Both the position numbers and the translations under genes were made by a program. From Stramenopiles sp. TOSAG23-3 (lineage: Eukaryota; Sar): DNA of 12,886 bases. The stretch is taken from contig LT642660.1 of NCBI GenBank assembly GCA_900128585.1, forward strand, positions 1 to 12,886, given 5' to 3'. The notes under the pieces were generated by a model. The model did no database searches. It was not told the origin of the DNA and was given only the letters and a program-made list of their open reading frames with translations. Of this stretch, positions 6,929-12,886 are shown one piece after another (the stretch's first letter is position 1; each line of letters starts with the position of its first letter).

Positions 6929-8188
6929 TCATGGAATTATATTCTTCAGTAAGGGTGAAACTTTGTTCGGCTCTGCAAGCATGGACACTTTCTTGTATCC
7001 CACGAACAATTTCGCCCGTTTTTGTTTTTCCAGTGAACCCAAAAACTCGTGGCGGACGATGTCCTCTTTGGACATCCCTGCATCAGTCATGAGGTTTTTG
7101 AAGTGGTCAGCCTTTGCGGACTTTGACAAAGAAAGAGCTTCAGAGTCGGATTTTCCTTTTTCAATTGAAAGGAACGCTTCCGCGGCTGCTTGTAATTCTT
7201 TGACTTCAGCGTTCGCTATTTCTATTGCATAAAGGTCTTGCATGTTGATTTTCGAAGCTGCAGCGGTGTTTCTTGCCCGCTGTAGGGAGCCGTCTCGAGA
7301 GATTGTCGCGTCGAAGCGCTCTCCCTGTGCTACTAATATCTTGTTGATGCGGTCACTGTTTGCCCTTTCTACATCTTTATTGAAGTCTTGCAACACTTTA
7401 ATCATCTGTCGTTCTTTGTTGGACTTCTCCAGCTCAATTGCGTTTATTGCAACGATCCTCTTATTTTGCCTACGTTTTATACTTTTTGCAAGTTCAATAC
7501 TACGCTTACGAACGGCATCTGCCAGCTCAGTGTCTTTCTGTTTTAGCAACTTATCTTGCTGGATTTTTTCGCCGAGTATGTTGTCGATCGCGTCAACAAA
7601 CATCGAATTAAGCTTGATATTTCTCATTTGCAATGATATTACGTTGGCAAACATTGTTTTCAACGATTTGTCTACGTTAGATGTCATGGTGGTCGTGATA
7701 TTAGTCCGGTCTTCCGACAGAAACGAGTTGGCGGGGTAGTCTGATGCCGTGTTGATTATAGAACTAAGAGCAATTCTTTTGTAGATCTCTTCGGCAGCTT
7801 TGTGTGGGGATGGGGACGCCCCGAGCAAGTTAAACAAGTCAAGTAATTTTCCATTATCAAACTTGTATTCCACGGACACGTCAATGCCGATTTTCAATCC
7901 TTCTTGTGTCCTGGTATTCAGAACTTGGCCAGCGGAGGCAGAGAACTCAAACTTTTGGACCGTCTTCGGGTAGCATAGGATATCGTTCCAAAACCCTAAA
8001 AATTTGGTACCTGGTGTAGTGGTTGGGGAAGATTCAACTACTTTCGATATCGTGTTGTACTGAAAGCAGATGTCTTGCTCGTTTTGAACTTTAAACGAAA
8101 CTATAAACAGCACTAACACGGTGACAGAAAAGGTGAAACAGCAGCAAGCGCCACCTTTTTTCTTTGTTTCATCGTCCAGATCGTCCAT
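6929..8188 (-). CDS. SPFH/band-7 family membrane protein with long coiled coil
   Basis: This is a 419-residue protein starting MDDLDDETKKKGG in context CCTATCATGGAC and ending in TGA. A short acidic and lysine-rich N-terminus precedes Cys15-17 (possible S-palmitoylation) and a single membrane helix at ~18-33. Residues ~35-205 look like an SPFH (stomatin/prohibitin/flotillin) domain: a beta-rich part with KFEFSASAGQVLNTRTQEGLKIGIDVSV-type alternation around 79-107, then YKRIALSSIINTAS (136-149) and NIKLNSMFVDAIDN (190-203). Residues ~205-345 form a charged coiled coil with many Lys/Arg/Glu. Family members oligomerise into rings or cages on membranes and scaffold microdomains or proteases. The subfamily (prohibitin-like or stomatin-like) is not resolved. 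A same-frame ORF lies directly upstream across one TGA. Confidence 0.8.
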   Translation of the reverse strand: MDDLDDETKKKGGACCCFTFSVTVLVLFIVSFKVQNEQDICFQYNTISKVVESSPTTTPGTKFLGFWNDILCYPKTVQKFEFSASAGQVLNTRTQEGLKIGIDVSVEYKFDNGKLLDLFNLLGASPSPHKAAEEIYKRIALSSIINTASDYPANSFLSEDRTNITTTMTSNVDKSLKTMFANVISLQMRNIKLNSMFVDAIDNILGEKIQQDKLLKQKDTELADAVRKRSIELAKSIKRRQNKRIVAINAIELEKSNKERQMIKVLQDFNKDVERANSDRINKILVAQGERFDATISRDGSLQRARNTAAASKINMQDLYAIEIANAEVKELQAAAEAFLSIEKGKSDSEALSLSKSAKADHFKNLMTDAGMSKEDIVRHEFLGSLEKQKRAKLFVGYKKVSMLAEPNKVSPLLKNIIP

Positions 8189-8215
8189 GATAGGGAGTGC
8201 CGCGTTTCGTCGTGG

Positions 8216-8452
8216 TCAGTATTGTGTAACGTTGTGCGAACGGGTTGATGAATAATCTACGGCCGGTGTGAGTGATGAATTTGCTATTTTAGATGTTGCT
8301 GTTCGCTGATCAATGTGATCAATGCTGATCAGGGGATCCATGTCCTTGAAGAAGCGCACGCGCAACGCGTTTGAACCAACATAAACATCCACTTTCTCTT
8401 TCTTGTTTTTCGGTACCTTTTCTAATACAGGATGCTGTACACTATTGTCCAT
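8216..8452 (-). CDS. Small hypothetical protein, possibly linked in frame to the SPFH gene
   Basis: This 78-codon ORF starts at ATG (8452) and ends at TGA (8216-8218). It is hydrophilic and protein-like, with KKEKVDVYVGSNALRVRFF in the middle, and I do not recognise it. It is in the same frame as the SPFH gene. Only this TGA and nine sense codons separate the two, so the combined frame would be 507 codons. Possible explanations are a separate small gene, a uORF-type leader of the SPFH mRNA, stop-codon readthrough, or a short intron removing the TGA. I found no consensus GTAAGT donor here. TGA is used as a real stop by other genes in the window. Three TGATCA sites lie within its coding region. 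Confidence 0.45.
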   Translation of the reverse strand: MDNSVQHPVLEKVPKNKKEKVDVYVGSNALRVRFFKDMDPLISIDHIDQRTATSKIANSSLTPAVDYSSTRSHNVTQY

Positions 8453-9044
8453 ACAACTAACTACCTGACGGTATTAAATACCAGGTACGTAGGAACCAGG
8501 TATTAATACCTGAAGATAATAATACCTACCACCACCGTCCACCGTACGATCCACAGGTTAGTTTTTTATTTCCAGTTGTATAATGTACGAATGTTGTAAT
8601 TGTGCTGCTGTATATATAACTAGGACTATAGATAAATAGTACCTTCGTAAGACAATACCTGCAATAGCACCAAAAAAATACTGCTTCTTCGGGACAAACA
8701 AGAAGAAGATCCAAAAATTTAATATGAGAATGAGACCCCCCCCACTCAATCAATTTCTTCTCCCTTCTTTTTTTTATTATGTCGTTTTATGACTCTATGG
8801 ATGGGATGGGAGTAGTTCAATTGTATTGTTACGTATATTTTACCTATATAATTATTATATTATACAAACAAGGTTGCTGAAATCTATTTTTTAGTCGTCT
8901 TCTAAAAAAACAACTAACATATCATAATTTAACTTTTAACAGTAAATAATTTTGTTTTATTCGTCTAATAATAAATGAAAACTCTAAAAAAATCTGTTTC
9001 TACAAAGGTGGCAACATTTATGTTTCACGCAATTTGTATTCAGA
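8453..9044. promoter_or_regulatory. Intergenic region between the chromo-barrel gene and the small ORF/SPFH gene
   Basis: Both flanking genes are on the minus strand, so this holds the 3' end of the chromo-barrel transcript and the promoter of the small ORF/SPFH unit. It is AT-rich, with a palindrome group at 8463-8512, close to the small ORF's ATG, and an 8-C run near 8736-8743. A hydrophobic open frame at 8558-8749 on the minus strand lacks an ATG and is not called. Confidence 0.45.
8463..8512. repeat. GGTACC/TACCTGG palindrome group 3
   Basis: It contains GGTATT-A-AATACC (8470-8482), CCAGGTACGT, and the perfect 16-bp palindrome CAGGTATTAATACCTG (8497-8512). These share the TACC-AGG core with groups 1 and 2. 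The group begins 11 bp upstream of the start codon of the 78-codon ORF. Confidence 0.75.
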
Positions 9045-10343
9045 TTACTTCTTAGGGGAACATTCGATGCCTTCCGATTGTTGGTATATCTCTTGAAGGT
9101 ATGGTGTAGTCACACCCTTTGCCGATAAAGAGCGTGCCATGGCGACAGGACTCAAAGAAATGCTTAAGGTTGGAGACTGGTCATCAATGTACGACCGGCT
9201 GCGCTTATATGGGGTGCAGCCTTTAGCAGTTCTTGCCAACCTTGCAGCTTCTGATCTGCATCGTATACCTTTCTTCTTTTGGCTTTTGTTTGCCTTGCTT
9301 GGTTCATTTTCAACGCACTCGCTGTCGTTTCTGAATGAATTAATCTGCTTTAGAACAGAGTTTCCTTCCGTGTGCGTCATGGAAGGGGCCAAGGCACCTA
9401 TGTCGTCTACTTCGTCTAACCAGAGGTCCCAATCATCGCTCCAACCTATAAAGTGAATCCTAAATGTCCTTTTCTCTGGATATGACTTTGAGGCTTTATC
9501 TTCCACTATTTGTCCTTTATACCACTTATTGTTTTTGTCTTTTGCGTCCAAAAAATCCCCAACGCGTAGCCTCTTGCACCATTGTGGGGTTCCATGACCG
9601 CACCATAAATCTGGCGAAGACTGCACTTTCTCGTTGGTGGGCGAACCAACCTGGCGCTTTAATGTGCTTTCATACGGCGATCTGTCTGGACGCACTGTTT
9701 CTCTAGTCACCGTACTCTTTGTATTATTGGTAGATGAAGTTGACCTATTACTCTGATCTGGGTTACCGGAGGAATTGACCCCTTGGCTCGTTTTTAGCAG
9801 ATCAATTTCATCCGTACAATTCCAAATCGTAGGAGTGTTCGCTGGTCCCTCAAAAAATTGTTTTCTGAAGGATTGCTCCAAATTGCAAACGTTGGTGGCA
9901 ATGTCCGAAATGCTTTTCATGATGTGCCTGGCGTTGTCTCTGCCTACTTCAACGCCTGGTCTGTCTGAAGGCAGATGTGCCACTGAGTTGGGAGATGTGA
10001 GGATTTTGTTTCTTCTCCTTTCTTTCTCCAAGCATATTTTTGTGGTCTCTAACTCCGAAGTGACGGTTCGTAAAGCCTTTTGCAAGTCTGCGATTCGGTG
10101 AACAAGTTCAACAGGATTAGGGGATTTCGCCCCATCAATGCCTGTACGCTCAATAGACGGAGAGCTAATGTGCTCCAGAACTGAGGCGCCGGACGAAAAC
10201 AGGTTTGAATTCCCCGATTTTAGTAAGCTTATTCGGTTTGGGCGCTTAACGTCTGCACGCTCGTCGTCCCGAAGAGGCGTTTGAGGGACAGGACCTTTTT
10301 TTTCAACATTCAACATGTCTCGGTGTAACGGCGCGTCCTCCAT
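9045..10343 (-). CDS. Chromo-barrel (Tudor-knot) protein with coiled coil
   Basis: This is an intact 432-residue single-exon gene, with start context ACAAAATGGAG and stop TAA. A predicted coiled coil covers ~78-113 (LVHRIADLQKALRTVTSELE and onward). After a Ser/Asn-rich linker, residues ~258-311 match the chromo-barrel/Tudor-knot pattern: LRVGDFLDAKD, then KWYKGQIVE, then FRIHFIGWSDDWDLWLDE. Such domains are found in MRG and MYST chromatin proteins, and related folds occur in some ubiquitin-pathway proteins; they bind methylated lysine or RNA. The tail (~343-383) is rich in Lys/Arg and may hold nuclear localisation signals. No MRG, MYST or protease domain is present, so the partner function is unknown. 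Nuclear chromatin association is inference from the domain. Confidence 0.7.
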   Translation of the reverse strand: MEDAPLHRDMLNVEKKGPVPQTPLRDDERADVKRPNRISLLKSGNSNLFSSGASVLEHISSPSIERTGIDGAKSPNPVELVHRIADLQKALRTVTSELETTKICLEKERRRNKILTSPNSVAHLPSDRPGVEVGRDNARHIMKSISDIATNVCNLEQSFRKQFFEGPANTPTIWNCTDEIDLLKTSQGVNSSGNPDQSNRSTSSTNNTKSTVTRETVRPDRSPYESTLKRQVGSPTNEKVQSSPDLWCGHGTPQWCKRLRVGDFLDAKDKNNKWYKGQIVEDKASKSYPEKRTFRIHFIGWSDDWDLWLDEVDDIGALAPSMTHTEGNSVLKQINSFRNDSECVENEPSKANKSQKKKGIRCRSEAARLARTAKGCTPYKRSRSYIDDQSPTLSISLSPVAMARSLSAKGVTTPYLQEIYQQSEGIECSPKK

Positions 10344-10862
10344 TTTGTCTTTGTAAATATTGTTGATACTATCAGTGGTTGTTGGGGTCGTTTGAGATTA
10401 TATTTGTATACTTGCGGTAACTTTTCCGGGCGAAAGTCTGGATAAAAGTCCTGTGAATGGGATGGGGGTATCGATTTTGGGCAAATGTTCGTTATTTACA
10501 ATTTCAGCTGGTGGTTGTTGAATGTAGTCGGTTTGTTGGTGTATGGTGGGTGGTGTTGTTCTTTGTTTTTTTACTACTGTTGTTGTTTTGTTTTTTCTGT
10601 GTGCTTTTACATTTAATAATATTATGCTGTGTGAATGTATTTTGTGTTGATTTTTTTATTCAGTTGGTCTAGAGTGGTCAATTCAATACATAACACAGCA
10701 TCCAGCACGGCCCAACCGTTAATTTCCATCCTCAAACTGCTGTTCATCTCCTACAATATTTCATAGGTTTTCAGTATATATTTAAGTACATGTGTACATA
10801 TAGTATTGTTGACTTTTTGTCATAGTTATTGTGGAGTAATACATCACATGAAATTATTTTGA
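10344..10862. promoter_or_regulatory. Intergenic spacer with G/T-rich strand asymmetry
   Basis: It lies between two minus-strand genes: the 3' end of the ABCG gene at 10863 and the start of the chromo-barrel gene at 10343. About 10500-10675 is strongly G/T-rich on the plus strand, so C/A-rich on the transcribed-sense minus strand. That would give a poorly structured CA-rich leader if it is in the chromo-barrel 5' UTR. The 71-codon plus-strand frame here is an artefact of that composition. Confidence 0.45.
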
Positions 10863-12886
10863 TTACACGTCACATTGATCCTCTTCCACCAAGGCCGGCA
10901 GAATTTCGATGCCTTTGGTTTTATCGAGACCGACCGCGCGACCTTTGACACTCATTGGACTCACAGAGTTGATACCAGTATGTGTCCGCATCAATTGGCG
11001 CATCGCAGGGGTGCGCGCGCCATCTTGATACGTAATTTCTGAGAACCGATTTTTATTTGTCGTCGTCCTGGAGGTCATAGTGGCCGCCCGCTTGCGGAGG
11101 TTTTGCTCCGCTATGAGTTTGCGGCGTTCGGTCTTAAGACAAGAACGACCCTTCAATTTCGAATTTTTTACCAATGGTTGCTTGTTCTGTTTGTCTCGGT
11201 TCACTATGATCAGTAGTGCCAAAGTTAACGCGCGAAGCGCGGTGCCAATCCAAAACAAGTTCCACGCGTTCGAGAACAGTGTATTGGTGCCAATACGGTA
11301 GCCTTTCTCCTCCACCCCGTATGCACTCACTGCCGCTTCACGTTGCAGCATCGGTGCATTGTTCATCCACTTTGAAAAAATACCTTCTACTGCCCATCGC
11401 CCAAAGGATACAGAGTAAACCTGTGGGATGGGAAAAGGGTACGTTCCTATGCTCTTCAATGTAGGCGATAGGCCCGTCATCAACCCACCAAGCAAGAAAC
11501 ACGCCGCGGCGGTCGAAACAACGGCACTCTCCTTCGCGACGGTAATGGAAATGATGTACCCCACGGGCGATGCTGCATACGCCACGCCTACAAATACCAG
11601 TATCACTTCGCTTCGGCTCACCAAAGGCTGTGAGCAGTCGTAAAATACAGTCCCAAAGGCAAATCCTTTTATCGCAATAAGCGCGATGTCCAGCAGCGCA
11701 CGTGCAAGAAAGTACGGAAGCGCCTGAAGGCCCCAGCCACGCTCCCGGTAATACAATAACCGCATTGCCCCAAACAGCGCTACGGAGTTCACTCCCACGA
11801 GCACACCCAATAATGCAACGGCAAGTGTCAGGCTCGTAGGCAAAATGTTCATCCCAAAGTCATCCGATTGAGACAGCCAACCGCTCATGGCCGCGGACAG
11901 ACCTAGGACGCACAAATCCTGGAAAATCGTGAACATACGCATGTACGTAATGACTGCTATGCGCACTTGCAGCCATTTAAATTGGCGGAAGAATGTTTTC
12001 CAGTATACGCCAAAGGCAGCATAGCACCCAGAACTGTTGGTGATGATTTTTAAGCTTGGCAACTGCTCCATGCTTAGTGCCCACTTTCTTGAAGGGAGTT
12101 CGTCATTTGTCGTGCATCTTGTCATGTGATTACGAATAGCACTGGCCGCCGTCTCGTTGCGTTTTATCGCCACCCTCCGTTTCCTCTCTGCCTGTCCGAT
12201 CTTGGCTCTGTTGAACTCGACAAGCAAGTTCACGACTTCCTCTAGAGCATAGCGACGTTCAGCCAACGTCCCCAAGAATGCTTCGAGCTGCTTGATTTGT
12301 TTCCGGGGAAGAATATTGTCGTCTTCAACCAAGCGTATTACCGTATTTATATCTGGGATATGGAGCATGTTTTCGTTGCCTAGGACTGCTCGGTGGTACA
12401 CTGCCAAGCTTCTTTGAAAAGTAGCTATCTGACCTGGGAGCAACACCGAGTCCTGAAGCCGTCGCACAATTTCGGCTTCAGCGCCTCTGCTCACAGTCTC
12501 CCTTTTCATCCGTTGCTTATTCTCTGCAAACATTTTTGACCCTTCTTTTCGCCACATAACAAACAAATCTTCGGGGACAAACGTGGGGTCACCCTCCCGC
12601 GAAACAACCCCAGCGCAACAATCCATGAGGAAATCGGCCAAATTTTCCGCTTGTGGACAGTGGAATCCAATCCCTTCAAAATAAGCTTGGACGAAGTGCG
12701 TCGGTCCGCAGAACACTGTCATGCCACCCTTGCCCAATAGCAACAACTGGTCAAACAACGCAAAAATCGAGTACCGTGGCTGGTGTATTACGGAAATGAC
12801 CGTCATCCCCAAATTGGCCAAATCTTTGAGCGCAGACATGACGATCTTCGCGGACGTCGAATCCAACCCACTCGTCGGTTCGTCCA
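10863..12886 (-). CDS. ABCG-type half transporter, C-terminal part
   Basis: The gene runs off the right edge, so the N-terminal half of the nucleotide-binding domain (Walker A, signature motif) is missing. The first visible codons read DEPTSGLDSTS, the end of Walker B plus D-loop, followed by the H-loop in VISVIHQPR. Numbering from the Leu at 12866, GGMTVFCGP and AENLADFLMDC follow, both typical of ABCG linkers. A long polar, charged insert (~105-285) separates the NBD from the membrane domain. The membrane domain (~290-560) has about six helices, with YYRERGWGLQALPYFLA in the ABCG pattern and a re-entrant LLGGLMTG...PTL segment. A ~110-residue basic tail ends the protein. ABCG half transporters dimerise and export lipids or hydrophobic compounds. 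The substrate cannot be read from sequence. Confidence 0.9.
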   Translation of the reverse strand, partial: DEPTSGLDSTSAKIVMSALKDLANLGMTVISVIHQPRYSIFALFDQLLLLGKGGMTVFCGPTHFVQAYFEGIGFHCPQAENLADFLMDCCAGVVSREGDPTFVPEDLFVMWRKEGSKMFAENKQRMKRETVSRGAEAEIVRRLQDSVLLPGQIATFQRSLAVYHRAVLGNENMLHIPDINTVIRLVEDDNILPRKQIKQLEAFLGTLAERRYALEEVVNLLVEFNRAKIGQAERKRRVAIKRNETAASAIRNHMTRCTTNDELPSRKWALSMEQLPSLKIITNSSGCYAAFGVYWKTFFRQFKWLQVRIAVITYMRMFTIFQDLCVLGLSAAMSGWLSQSDDFGMNILPTSLTLAVALLGVLVGVNSVALFGAMRLLYYRERGWGLQALPYFLARALLDIALIAIKGFAFGTVFYDCSQPLVSRSEVILVFVGVAYAASPVGYIISITVAKESAVVSTAAACFLLGGLMTGLSPTLKSIGTYPFPIPQVYSVSFGRWAVEGIFSKWMNNAPMLQREAAVSAYGVEEKGYRIGTNTLFSNAWNLFWIGTALRALTLALLIIVNRDKQNKQPLVKNSKLKGRSCLKTERRKLIAEQNLRKRAATMTSRTTTNKNRFSEITYQDGARTPAMRQLMRTHTGINSVSPMSVKGRAVGLDKTKGIEILPALVEEDQCDV

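Noticed and set aside
8558-8749. 63-codon hydrophobic minus-strand frame with two possible TM segments
   Set aside because: There is no ATG start, the DNA is AT-rich, and the hydrophobicity follows from T-rich codons; an exon of an unseen transcript cannot be excluded.
10457-10672. 71-codon hydrophobic ORF on the plus strand
   Set aside because: It arises from the G/T-rich composition, which encodes Leu, Phe, Val and Cys; there is no family resemblance and no coding-like codon use.

Overview
The window is nuclear DNA of a eukaryote, most likely a compact-genome unicellular alga or protist. I cannot place the lineage from sequence alone. The evidence is a telomere-end-binding OB-fold protein, a chromo-barrel (Tudor-knot) protein, a TMEM234 homologue, an ABCG half transporter, one clean 73-bp GT-AG intron, and AT-rich intergenic DNA full of microsatellites around coding regions of more balanced composition. 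All three stop codons are used at gene ends (TAA, TAG, TGA), which fits the standard code.

Layout from left to right: an imperfect ~85-bp direct repeat (1-85 and 195-282); a POT1/TEBP-alpha-like single-strand telomere DNA-binding protein on the minus strand (291-2345); a ~1-kb low-complexity divergent intergenic region; a TMEM234-like membrane protein on the plus strand (3395-3787); a convergent spliced three-TM protein on the minus strand (3961-4561, one intron); another ~1.1-kb low-complexity divergent region with a GAA microsatellite and GGTACC-type palindromes; a single-pass membrane protein resembling the C1orf43/NICE-3 family on the plus strand (5646-6338); an AT-rich spacer with a perfect 37-bp inverted repeat and a third copy of its arm, MITE-like (6536-6827); an SPFH/band-7 membrane protein on the minus strand (6929-8188); a 78-codon ORF directly upstream in the same frame, separated from it by one TGA (8216-8452); a spacer with more palindromes; a chromo-barrel protein on the minus strand (9045-10343); a strand-asymmetric G/T-rich spacer; and the C-terminal part of an ABCG transporter running off the right edge (10863-12886).

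The genes do not form an operon or an obvious functional cluster. Two encode probable nuclear DNA or chromatin proteins (the telomere protein and the chromo-barrel protein). Five encode membrane proteins (TMEM234-like, three-TM, NICE-3-like, SPFH, ABCG). The two long low-complexity intergenic stretches both lie between divergently transcribed genes and presumably hold the promoters. The convergent TMEM234/three-TM spacer is short, while the NICE-3/SPFH spacer carries the inverted-repeat element. I see no convincing new multi-gene system. The points most worth a second look are the apparent four-OB-fold telomere protein, the in-frame TGA before the SPFH gene, the perfect foldback in a convergent 3' region, and the recurring GGTACC/TACCTGG palindromes.
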